Positions 26,451-33,964 of a DNA stretch of 64,000 nucleotides are shown piece by piece. The DNA comes from JBBWZH01 sp035544115 (lineage in GTDB: Bacteria > Actinomycetota > Actinomycetes > Mycobacteriales > CADCTP01). Location: NCBI GenBank assembly GCA_963714145.1, contig OY970235.1:4216001-4280000 (forward strand). Direction: 5' to 3'. The translations under genes and the position numbers were made by a program. Within the stretch, counting starts at the first letter, position 1, and each line of letters opens with the position of its first letter. The notes beneath the pieces were generated by a model that was not told the DNA's origin, did not search any database, and was given only the letters and a program-made list of their open reading frames with translations.

Positions 26451-27728
26451 ATGACTGTGTTGCGGGGGATGACGTGGAGTCATCCGCGTGGGTACGACTC
26501 GCTGCTGGCCGCGACGGCCGCGTTCACCCGCGGCAACCCCGACGTCGACGTGTCGTGGGAGGCCCGCAGCCTGCAGGACTTCGCCGACTTCCCGCTGGCC
26601 GACCTGGCCGACCGGTACGACCTGCTGGTCTTCGACCACCCGTTCATCGGCGCGGTGGCCGCCTCGAAACTGCTGGTGCCGCTGGACCAGGTCCTGCCGG
26701 CCGGGGTCATCGCCGACGCGGTGGCGCACAGCCTCGGGCCGTCGCAGCAGAGCTATGAGTGGGACGGGCACCCGTGGGCGCTCGCCATCGACGCCGCCTG
26801 CCACGTCAGCGCGCACCGGCCCGACCTCGTCGGCCGGGTGCCCGCCGACTGGGCCGCGGTGCTCGCGTTCGCCCGCCGGGCACACGCGGCGGGCGGACCG
26901 CTGCTGGCCCTGCCGGCCAAGCCGATCGACAGCCTGCTCGCGTTCCTCTCGATAGTCGCCAACGATATCGGCGAGCCGTTCGCCGGCACCGGCGGCCTCG
27001 CCGCGCCGGACCGCGCGGTGCTGTCGCTGGAGCTGCTGGCCGAGCTGCTCGCGTACGCGCACCCGGCCTCCCTCGACGCGAACCCGATCCAGCTCCTGGA
27101 GCTGATGGCGAGCACCGACGAAGTGGCCTACCTGCCGCTCACGTTCGGCTACGTCACCTACGCCACACCGGGAGCGCGGCCGAGTCAGGTCCACTTTGGA
27201 CCGATACCGGCCGGCCGGCGGGGCATCGCCGGCGGCGTGCTGGGCGGTGCGGGCCTCGGCATCTCGGCCCGGTCGGTGCAGCTGGCCGAGGCCGCCGAGC
27301 TGCTCGCGTTCGTCGCGTCCGGCGACGTGCAGGCCGGCGCGTACGTGGCCGGCGGCGGGCAGCCCGGGCACCGCTCGGCCTGGCTCGATCCGGCCGTCAA
27401 CGCCAGCCACGGCGACTTCTTCGCCGCCACGCTGCCCAGCATCGACGCCGCGTACCTGCGCCCCCGCTGGCCGGGGTTCCTCCCCGCGCAGACCGCCGCG
27501 GCCGAACTGCTGCATGCCGGACTGGCCGGCGGTGCCCCGGCCCGGGACCTGGTCGCCGCGCTCGACGCGCACTTCACCGCGGCACACCGGGAGTCGGACA
27601 GCTTCGCCAGGGTGTCCCGGTCCCCCGGCGCTGGGCACCGGCGACCCGGTGGCGGCGCCGACCGAGGCGGCTCCGGCGGCGCGGTGCCGCTGTTACCGAT
27701 CGAGGGAGATGATCCGCATGGCCATTGA
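26451..27728 (+). CDS. Solute-binding-protein-like protein without signal peptide
   Basis: A 425-residue protein from ATG 26451. The fold pattern is that of extracellular solute-binding proteins (LLAATAAFTRGNPDVDVSWEA, LADRYDLLVFDHPFIG, LLALPAKPIDSLLAFLSIVAND, LGGAGLGISARSVQ). It starts directly with mature-like sequence (TVLRGMTWSHPRGYDSLLA): there is no hydrophobic leader, Arg pair or lipobox, so it should stay in the cytosol. The last 30 residues are Gly/Arg-rich. It may be a ligand sensor or intracellular carrier rather than a transporter part. The operon already has a normal binding protein at 17592-18842. Confidence 0.75.
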   Translation: MTVLRGMTWSHPRGYDSLLAATAAFTRGNPDVDVSWEARSLQDFADFPLADLADRYDLLVFDHPFIGAVAASKLLVPLDQVLPAGVIADAVAHSLGPSQQSYEWDGHPWALAIDAACHVSAHRPDLVGRVPADWAAVLAFARRAHAAGGPLLALPAKPIDSLLAFLSIVANDIGEPFAGTGGLAAPDRAVLSLELLAELLAYAHPASLDANPIQLLELMASTDEVAYLPLTFGYVTYATPGARPSQVHFGPIPAGRRGIAGGVLGGAGLGISARSVQLAEAAELLAFVASGDVQAGAYVAGGGQPGHRSAWLDPAVNASHGDFFAATLPSIDAAYLRPRWPGFLPAQTAAAELLHAGLAGGAPARDLVAALDAHFTAAHRESDSFARVSRSPGAGHRRPGGGADRGGSGGAVPLLPIEGDDPHGH

Positions 27729-28569
27729 CTCCACCGCACCGCCCGAGGTGCCGATCGAGCGGTTCAGCACGCTCGCCGACGGGCTGGACCATCCCGAGTG
27801 CGTCGCCGTCGGCCCGGACGGGCGGCTCTACGCCGGCGGCGAGGCCGGGCAGGTGTACCGGCTCGACCAGAGCGGCCCGCGGTTGCTGGCGAACACCGGC
27901 GGCTTCGTGCTCGGCCTGTGTCTCGACGCCGACTCCGCCATCTATGCCTGCGACCAGTTCCGCCACGAGGTGGTGCGGATCGACGCCGACGGCACCGTCG
28001 AGTCCTATTCGGACCGGATCCAGACCCCGAACTACCCGGTCTTCACCGCCGACGGCACCCTGTTCGTCTCCGACTCGGGCAGCTGGGACGGGAAGGACGG
28101 TGCGCTGTACCGGATCTCGCCGACCGGCGACTGCCGGCGGCTGGACCTCGAGGTGCCCGAGTTCCCGAACGGGCTGGCGCTGTCCCCCGCCGGCGACTGG
28201 CTGTACCTGGTGCTCTCCCAGCTTCCCGGCGTGCTGCGGGTGCCGCTGGCCGGCGGCGAGGTGACCGGCGAGCCGGAACTGGTGCTCGACATGCCGGGGC
28301 ACGTCCCGGACGGGCTGGCTGTCCTCGCGGACGGCGATGTGCTGATCGCCTGCTACAACCCGGACACCATCTACCGGCTACACGACGGGACGGCCACCGT
28401 GCTCGCCCATGACCCCCGGCGGGTGGTGCTCGCCGCGCCCACCAACCTCGCCCTGCACGGCCCCGGCCGCAGCCACCTGGCGGTGGGCAGCCTCGGCCGG
28501 TGGCACGTGGCGTCCGTCGACATCGGACGGTCGGGAGCGCCGCTGGCCTACCCGGCCCTGGCCCGATGA
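27718..28569 (+). CDS. SMP-30/gluconolactonase-family lactonase
   Basis: A 283-residue six-bladed beta-propeller from ATG 27718; GAGGGAG lies 9 nt upstream, which favours this over ATG 27709. Repeated blade motifs include LDHPECVAVGPDGRLYAGGEAG, GLCLDADSAIYACD, FTADGTLFVSDSG and PNGLALSPAGDWLYL. The Glu of HPECV, Asn of FPNGLA and Asp of PDGLAV are the expected metal ligands. It would hydrolyse an aldonolactone made by the upstream SDR into the free sugar acid. The stop overlaps the aldolase start (ATGA). Confidence 0.9.
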   Translation: MAIDSTAPPEVPIERFSTLADGLDHPECVAVGPDGRLYAGGEAGQVYRLDQSGPRLLANTGGFVLGLCLDADSAIYACDQFRHEVVRIDADGTVESYSDRIQTPNYPVFTADGTLFVSDSGSWDGKDGALYRISPTGDCRRLDLEVPEFPNGLALSPAGDWLYLVLSQLPGVLRVPLAGGEVTGEPELVLDMPGHVPDGLAVLADGDVLIACYNPDTIYRLHDGTATVLAHDPRRVVLAAPTNLALHGPGRSHLAVGSLGRWHVASVDIGRSGAPLAYPALAR

Positions 28570-29171
28570 TCGACCTCGGCCGGGTCGTCCCGGTCATCGT
28601 GTTGGACCAGGCCGGGGACGCCGAGCCGCTCGGAGCGGCGCTCGCCGCCGGCGGGCTGCGCGCGGCCGAGGTGACGTTCCGGACCGACGCCGCGGCCGAC
28701 GCGATCCGGATCCTCAGCGAGCGGGACGACCTGCTGGTCGGCGCCGGGACCGTGGTCACCGAAGCCCAGGTCGACGAGGCCGCCGCGGCCGGGGCCCGGT
28801 TCGTGGTGAGCCCCGGCTTCTCGGCTCGCGTCGTCGCGCACTGCCAGGCGATCGGCATGCCGGCGCTGCCCGGCGCGGCCACCCCCACCGAGATCCAGAT
28901 GGCCATCGACGCCGGCCTCGACACGGTGAAGTTCTTCCCCGCCGAACAGTTGGGTGGCGTGCCGATGCTGCGGGCACTCGCCGCCCCGTTCCGGACCATG
29001 AAATTCGTACCTACCGGCGGCGTGACCGCCGCGAACCTGGGCGACTACCTCGCCCTGCCCCCGGTCGTCGCCGTGGGCGGCACCTGGATGGTGTCACCGA
29101 GCCTGGTCGAGGCGGCCGCCTGGGGCGAGGTCAGCCGGCTCGCCGCCGCGGCCGTGGCGGTGGCCGGGTGA
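28566..29171 (+). CDS. 2-keto-3-deoxy-6-phosphogluconate (KDPG/KHG) aldolase
   Basis: A 201-residue class I aldolase. The Eda signatures are VVPVIVLDQAGDAEPLG, EVTFRTDAAADAI (conserved Glu), GAGTVVTEAQVDEA, FVVSPGF and the Schiff-base lysine in TVKFFPAEQLGG (about residue 123), then KFVPTGGVT. It cleaves KDPG to pyruvate and glyceraldehyde 3-phosphate in the cytosol. It is tightly coupled to both neighbours by 4-nt overlaps and acts right after the kinase encoded downstream. Confidence 0.93.
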   Translation: MIDLGRVVPVIVLDQAGDAEPLGAALAAGGLRAAEVTFRTDAAADAIRILSERDDLLVGAGTVVTEAQVDEAAAAGARFVVSPGFSARVVAHCQAIGMPALPGAATPTEIQMAIDAGLDTVKFFPAEQLGGVPMLRALAAPFRTMKFVPTGGVTAANLGDYLALPPVVAVGGTWMVSPSLVEAAAWGEVSRLAAAAVAVAG

Positions 29172-30268
29172 CGCTGGACATCCGGCCGGCCCGGGAGTGC
29201 CGCTACGATCTGGTCGCCCTCGGCGAGGTCATGCTCCGGCTGGATCCGGGCGAGGGCCGGGTCCGCAGCACCCGCACCTTCGCGGTCCGCGAGGGCGGCG
29301 GCGAGTACAACGTCGCCCGCGGCCTGCGCCGCTGCTTCGGTATGCGCACCGCCATCCTCACCGCCCTCGCCGACAACGACGTCGGGCGGCTCGCCGAGGA
29401 CTGCATCCTGCAAGGTGGCGTCGACACCGCCTACATCCACTGGGTTCCCTACGACGGCGTCGGCCGCACCGTCCGCAATGGACTCAACTTCACCGAGCGC
29501 GGCTACGGCCTCCGCGGCGCCCTCGGCGTCTCCGACCGCGGCCACACCGCCGCCAGCCAGCTCCGCCCCGGCGACATCGACTTCGACCGCCTCTTCGGCA
29601 CCCTCGGCGTCCGCTGGCTGCACACCGGCGGCATCTACGCCGCCCTGTCCGACACCACGCCCGCCGTCATCGAAACCGCGATGGCAGCGGCCAAGCGGCA
29701 CGGCACGATCATCTCCTACGACCTCAACTACCGACCCAGCCTCTGGCAGGCCATCGGCGGCAAGCCGCGCGCCCAGCAGGTCAACCGCCGGCTCGCCCCG
29801 CTGGTCGACGTCATGATCGGCAACGAGGAGGACTTTACCGCCAGCCTCGGCTTCCCCGTCCCCGCCACCGATCCCGGGTTGACGGACCTGGACACCGCCA
29901 ACTTCCAGGCGATGATCGGCAACGTGGTCGAGGAGTTCCGCAGCTTCGAGATCGTCGCCACCACGCTGCGCGCCGTCCACACCGCCACCGTCAACGACTG
30001 GGGTGCCATCGCCTGGTCGCCCGGCACCGGCTTCGTCGAAGCCACTCCGCGGGCCCGGATGGAGATCCTCGACCGCGTCGGCGGTGGCGACAGCTTCGCC
30101 TCCGGCCTGGTCTACGCCCTGCTCGCCGGGCACGATCTCGGCACCGCCGTGAACTACGGCGCCGCGCACGGCGCACTCGCCATGACCACCCCCGGCGACA
30201 CCTCCATGGCCAGCCTCGCCGAGGTCCAGGCGCTCGTCATCGGCGCCGGCGCCCGCGTACAACGCTGA
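29168..30268 (+). CDS. PfkB-family sugar kinase, probable 2-keto-3-deoxygluconate kinase
   Basis: A 366-residue ribokinase-fold enzyme from GTG 29168 (GTGA overlap). EGGGEYNVARGLRRCFG is the N-terminal substrate/lid signature, YDLNYRPSLW is the KdgK-like segment and DRVGGGDSFASGLVYALL near residue 300 is the PfkB signature 2 with the catalytic Asp. It phosphorylates a keto-deoxy sugar acid with ATP, giving the substrate of the adjacent KDPG aldolase. Last gene of the rightward operon, followed by a hairpin. Confidence 0.92.
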   Translation: MTLDIRPARECRYDLVALGEVMLRLDPGEGRVRSTRTFAVREGGGEYNVARGLRRCFGMRTAILTALADNDVGRLAEDCILQGGVDTAYIHWVPYDGVGRTVRNGLNFTERGYGLRGALGVSDRGHTAASQLRPGDIDFDRLFGTLGVRWLHTGGIYAALSDTTPAVIETAMAAAKRHGTIISYDLNYRPSLWQAIGGKPRAQQVNRRLAPLVDVMIGNEEDFTASLGFPVPATDPGLTDLDTANFQAMIGNVVEEFRSFEIVATTLRAVHTATVNDWGAIAWSPGTGFVEATPRARMEILDRVGGGDSFASGLVYALLAGHDLGTAVNYGAAHGALAMTTPGDTSMASLAEVQALVIGAGARVQR

Positions 30269-30299
30269 GCTGCGGTCAGCGCCGGCTGAGAGTCGCAGC
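30269..30299 (+). terminator. Two-tier hairpin after the kinase gene
   Basis: Outer arms GCTGCG (30269-30274) and CGCAGC (30294-30299), inner arms TCAGC (30276-30280) and GCTGA (30285-30289) with a 4-nt loop. It starts directly at the operon end. Confidence 0.6.
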
Positions 30300-30458
30300 G
30301 ACAGCCGCCCGCCTCCCGGGTCCGGCCGGTGGGCAGCGAGGGCTTTGCACCGGCCGACGCTTCGCGGCTGGTGCCAACCAGCGCGGCATAGCTGGACGCC
30401 GGCCCGGGAGCGGTGAGAGATAGCGTGCGAAGAGGCAGCCGTCGAGCGAGGAGGCGTC

Positions 30459-31463
30459 ATGGCCGAGGAAACCACCGGGTGGGGCGGGGCGCTGTGGGCG
30501 GCTGCCGACCTGGTGACCCCGATGGCCATCCGGGTGGCGGCGACGCTGCGGTTGGCCGACCACATCACCGCCGGCACCCGGACGACCGAGGCGCTGGCCG
30601 CGGCGGTGGACGCCGACCCGGACACCCTGGGGCGACTGCTGGGCCACCTGGTGACCGCCGGTGTGGTGGCTCCCGCGGAAGCCGGCAGCTACCGCCTGAC
30701 GGCTCTGGGCGAACAGCTCCGCGACGACGACCCAGGCGGAGTGCGGGCCTGGATCGATCTGGAGGGCGCGGTCGGGCGGGCCGATCTGTGCTTCGTCCAG
30801 CTGCTGCACACCGTCCGGACCGGCGAGCCGGCGTTCCCGCGCCAGTTCGGCCGGCCGTACTGGGACGACCTGTCGGCCGACCCCGCGCTCGCGGCGTCGT
30901 TCGACGCGCTGATGGGAGCCCGGCTGGTGGCCGACGCGCCCGCTGTCGCCGTTGGGTACCCCTGGGGCACGCTCGGTCACCTGGTCGACGTGGGCGGCGG
31001 CAACGGCACCCTGCTGGTCGCCATCCTGCGCGCCCACGACGACCTGCGCGGGACGGTGCTCGACCTGCCCGGCCCGGTGACCCGGGCCGAACAGGCCATC
31101 GCCGCAGCCGGCCTGGGCCACCGGGCCGGCACCCAGGCCGGCAGCTTCTTCGACGCCCTTCCCGCCGGAGCGGGCGGCTACCTGCTCTCCGGCGTCATCC
31201 ACGACTGGCCCGACGAGGATGCCCTGCGCATCCTGCAGCGGTGCGCCGACGCGGCCGCGGAGACGGGCAAGGTGCTCGTCATGGAGGACCGCAGCGGCGG
31301 CACCCTGAGCACCGAAGGAGACCTGCGGATGCTCGCCTACGTCCGCGGCCGGGAACGCACTCTCGACCAGCTCGGCGAGCTGGCCAGGTCGGCCGGCCTG
31401 CAGGTCAGCTCGGTCACGCCAGCCGGCTCACGCCTGATCGTCGAGCTGCTCCCCGCTCATTGA
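30459..31463 (+). CDS. SAM-dependent O-methyltransferase (TcmN/acetylserotonin type)
   Basis: A 334-residue methyltransferase from ATG 30459 with GGAGG 6 nt upstream. The N-terminal dimerisation/winged-helix domain (TPMAIRVAATLRLADHI, then LLGHLVTAGVV) precedes the Rossmann domain with HLVDVGGGNGTLLVAIL, the SAM-binding motif I, and LSGVIHDWPDEDALRIL, containing the conserved His/Asp region used as general base. Relatives methylate hydroxyls of polyketides and other natural products. It lies just upstream of the RiPP-like cluster on the same strand, but a 218-bp gap leaves membership open. Confidence 0.9.
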   Translation: MAEETTGWGGALWAAADLVTPMAIRVAATLRLADHITAGTRTTEALAAAVDADPDTLGRLLGHLVTAGVVAPAEAGSYRLTALGEQLRDDDPGGVRAWIDLEGAVGRADLCFVQLLHTVRTGEPAFPRQFGRPYWDDLSADPALAASFDALMGARLVADAPAVAVGYPWGTLGHLVDVGGGNGTLLVAILRAHDDLRGTVLDLPGPVTRAEQAIAAAGLGHRAGTQAGSFFDALPAGAGGYLLSGVIHDWPDEDALRILQRCADAAAETGKVLVMEDRSGGTLSTEGDLRMLAYVRGRERTLDQLGELARSAGLQVSSVTPAGSRLIVELLPAH

Positions 31464-31681
31464 GCCACCCAGAGAAACTCACCAAGCTGCAGCCGAAGAA
31501 GTACCCGATCCGGCACATCGGCGAGCGCACCCGATCAGTTATGCCGACTTCCGGCTGCGCTCCGCTCCGCCGGGAATAGCTCCTTTTGCTGCTCGGTCCG
31601 CGCCAGCGTCCTTGCTACTATTCGGCCAGAGCCAAAGCAGTTCGAGGTCAGCTGTACAACAATCGACCGAGGAGGACGCGG

Positions 31682-31834
31682 ATGCCTACGAGCGACGTCG
31701 AGGTAGCCGGTGCACTGACTCCGGCGCAGGTCCAGGAATTGCTGCAGGCGAGCCTCCAGACGGAGAGCCTGTTCGTCGCGTTCGGCGCGGCTCCCACCCA
31801 GCATGACGGGAGCCACCTCACCGTTCGCCACTGA
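31682..31834 (+). CDS. Candidate RiPP precursor peptide A (50 aa)
   Basis: A 50-residue peptide from ATG 31682, preceded by GAGGAGG. The first half looks like an acidic helical leader (DVEVAGALTPAQVQELLQAS then TESLFVAFGA). The C-terminal part APTQHDGSHLTVRH is a plausible core with His, Ser and Thr residues. It stands directly upstream of a YcaO-TfuA pair on the same strand, the normal place of a precursor for thioamide or azoline formation. A 9-bp hairpin follows, before the YcaO gene. The peptide resembles no known RiPP family I can name. The precursor role is inferred from context. Confidence 0.62.
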   Translation: MPTSDVEVAGALTPAQVQELLQASLQTESLFVAFGAAPTQHDGSHLTVRH

Positions 31835-31845
31835 CCTGTCCCGAG

Positions 31846-31880
31846 CATCGGGCGTTCGCGTACGGCGCGGGCGCCCGATG
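31846..31880 (+). terminator. Hairpin between precursor A and YcaO gene
   Basis: Perfect 9-bp stem CATCGGGCG (31846-31854) and CGCCCGATG (31872-31880) with a 17-nt loop. Placed like the partial terminators that keep RiPP precursor mRNA more abundant than the enzyme mRNA. A 13-bp direct repeat (31902-31914 and 31915-31927) follows, directly before the YcaO start. Confidence 0.6.
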
Positions 31881-31928
31881 TCGGTATGACTGTGCGTTAT
31901 GAATGACTGGGTGTAATGACTGGGCGTC

Positions 31929-33245
31929 ATGAAGCTTCGTGAGCGGGCAGCGAAAGGCGCGGCGGCGGGCCTTCATCGGGAATGCGCTCCGGAGCAGACC
32001 TATGAGCGGGTCCGCCCACATTTTCGCAGCGTCGGCATCACCCGGGTAGCGGATATCACCGGGCTCGACCGTATCGGGATACCGGTCTACAACGCGATGG
32101 TGCCCCGGTCCAACGATGTGCTGTCGGTATTCAGCGGCAAAGGCGCCACGCCGGCCGATGCGAAGACGTCGGCGGTGATGGAGGCAATCGAACGCTTCGC
32201 CGGCGCCTTGCCGCTGCGGCCGACCCGGGTCGCCGCCTACGACGACCTGGTCGCCGCCGGCGGCGCGGTCATGCGGCCCGGCGAGCTCAACCTGGAGCTC
32301 CGCCCGCAGTACCGGGACGAGCTGCCGATCTACTGGGTGCCCGGGTACGACCTGCGCACCGAGGAGACCGTGCTGGTGCCGCAGGGTGCGGTGACCTACT
32401 CGGTCGATCCGGGTGCGCCGGCCTGCTACCGGTTGGCTACCGCGAACGGGCTGGCGTCCGGCAACACGCTGGAGGAGGCGGTCTGCCACGCGTTGTGCGA
32501 GCTGATCGAGCGGGACGCCCTGACGATCGCCGAGATCCTCAGCAGCCGGCTGGTGAACGCGCTGACCACCGGCCAGCTCGGGCCGGCCCGCTCGGCGGCG
32601 CAGACCGCCTGGCTGCGCGAGCTGCACCCGCAGATCGACCCCGACGCGCTGCCGCCGCGGGCGACCGAGCTGCTGGACCGGTTCCGTGCCGCCGGCGTCG
32701 ACGTGCGGCTGCTCTCGATCGCCTCGGACCTCGGCGTGCCGACCGTGCTCGCTGTGTCCACTGAGGACAATGGGCCGGCCACGTCCAAGGCGCACACCGG
32801 GATCGGCACCAGCCCGGACGCGGAGGTGGCCGTGCTGCGGGCGATCACCGAATGCGCGCAGAGCCGCGCGGTCGACGTCCAGGCCACCCGGGAGGACTTC
32901 GAGCCGCCCGCGGCCGACGTGCCGGACTTCCGGCTGTTCGCCAAGCGGGTGTCCACTGTGGACAAGGACGCGTGGCCGTGGCGCGCGGCGGGCGAGCAGG
33001 TGCGGCTGGCCGACCTGGCCACCCACCGCAGCGACGACATCGTCGCGGACATCCGGTTCATGCTCGACCGGCTGCGCGACCGGCAGCTCGGCCGGGTCGT
33101 CGCGGTGGATGTCTCGCCGCCCGGCATCCCGGTCCGGGTGGCCCGGGTGCTGGTCCCCGGCCTCGAGTCCTGGGGCACCGACCGGTCCAGGATCGGTGTC
33201 CGGGCGGCCCGGGCGTGGAACGAGGCGGTGGCCGCGTGCCGGTGA
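31929..33245 (+). CDS. YcaO-domain cyclodehydratase/thioamidation enzyme
   Basis: A 438-residue YcaO protein from ATG 31929 (Shine-Dalgarno weak). The ATP-binding elements are present: SAVMEAIERFAG, ASGNTLEEAVCHALCELIERDA and SPDAEVAVLRAITECAQSRAVD (ExxxR/ExxxQ pattern). The C-terminus lacks the PxPxP end of azoline-forming YcaOs and has VRVARVLVPGLESWG, as in TfuA-associated members. YcaO uses ATP to activate a backbone amide. With TfuA it installs sulphur to give thioamides, as in thioviridamide-type RiPPs and McrA thioglycine. Located between candidate precursor A and tfuA, overlapping tfuA by 4 nt. Confidence 0.93.
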   Translation: MKLRERAAKGAAAGLHRECAPEQTYERVRPHFRSVGITRVADITGLDRIGIPVYNAMVPRSNDVLSVFSGKGATPADAKTSAVMEAIERFAGALPLRPTRVAAYDDLVAAGGAVMRPGELNLELRPQYRDELPIYWVPGYDLRTEETVLVPQGAVTYSVDPGAPACYRLATANGLASGNTLEEAVCHALCELIERDALTIAEILSSRLVNALTTGQLGPARSAAQTAWLRELHPQIDPDALPPRATELLDRFRAAGVDVRLLSIASDLGVPTVLAVSTEDNGPATSKAHTGIGTSPDAEVAVLRAITECAQSRAVDVQATREDFEPPAADVPDFRLFAKRVSTVDKDAWPWRAAGEQVRLADLATHRSDDIVADIRFMLDRLRDRQLGRVVAVDVSPPGIPVRVARVLVPGLESWGTDRSRIGVRAARAWNEAVAACR

Positions 33246-33964
33246 CGGGGGCGCGAGCGCCGGAATTCGGCGGCCGGCCGGTCGTGTTCGTCGGGCCGAG
33301 CCTGGACCTGGCGACCGCGGCGCGGCACCTCGACGCGGAGTTCCGGCCGCCGGTCCGGCGCGGCGACATCGACGCGATCCTCGCCGGTGACCGGCTGCCG
33401 GCCGCGCTGGGCATCGTCGACGGCGTGTTCTTCCAGGAGATGTCGATCTCGCCGAAGGAGGTGCTGCGGGCGGTCGACCGCGGCATCACCGTGTTCGGCT
33501 CGTCCAGCATCGGCGCGCTGCGGGCGGTGGAGTGCGCCTGCTACGGCATGGTCGGCATCGGCCGGATCTACCAGGCGTACCGCAGCGGTGCGATCGACGC
33601 CGACGACGAGGTGGCGATCGTCTGCGACCCGGAGACCAACGCCGCGCTGTCCGAGCCGCTGGTGAACATGCGGTTCGCCGTGCAGGCCGCCCTGGCCGCG
33701 GGCGCGGTCACCGCCGGGGTCGCGGCCCGGTTCCTGGAGATCGCCAAGGAGCTGTACTTCCCGCAGCGCAGCGTCCGGGCCGTGCTGCGGCTGCTGGCCG
33801 CCGAGCTGGGCGAGCCGGAGTGCGCCAGCCTGCGGCGGTTCCTGGCCGAGCGCGCCCCGGACACCAAGCGGGCGGACGCGATCGCCCTGCTGGCCGCCAT
33901 CCGGTCCTGGTCCGCCCCCGATCCCGATCCCGCCGCACGGCAGGACTCACGGCCGGACCAGTGA
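33242..33964 (+). CDS. TfuA-like protein, thioamidation partner of YcaO
   Basis: A 240-residue protein from GTG 33242 (GTGA overlap with the YcaO stop; GTG 33236 is an alternative). TfuA signatures are VVFVGPSLDLATA, RPPVRRGDIDAIL, GIVDGVFFQEMSISPKEVL and FGSSSIGALRAVECACYGMVGIG. TfuA-type proteins recruit or hydrolyse a sulphur donor to hand sulphide to the YcaO-activated amide. The 3' end overlaps the convergent P450 gene by 18 bp, so the two transcripts collide there. Confidence 0.93.
   Translation: MTGARAPEFGGRPVVFVGPSLDLATAARHLDAEFRPPVRRGDIDAILAGDRLPAALGIVDGVFFQEMSISPKEVLRAVDRGITVFGSSSIGALRAVECACYGMVGIGRIYQAYRSGAIDADDEVAIVCDPETNAALSEPLVNMRFAVQAALAAGAVTAGVAARFLEIAKELYFPQRSVRAVLRLLAAELGEPECASLRRFLAERAPDTKRADAIALLAAIRSWSAPDPDPAARQDSRPDQ

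Noticed and set aside
31464..31681. Short coding remnant (KLQPKKYPIRHIGERT-like) downstream of the O-methyltransferase
   Set aside because: The frame is open but short, without start, ribosome site or recognisable family; treated as intergenic.
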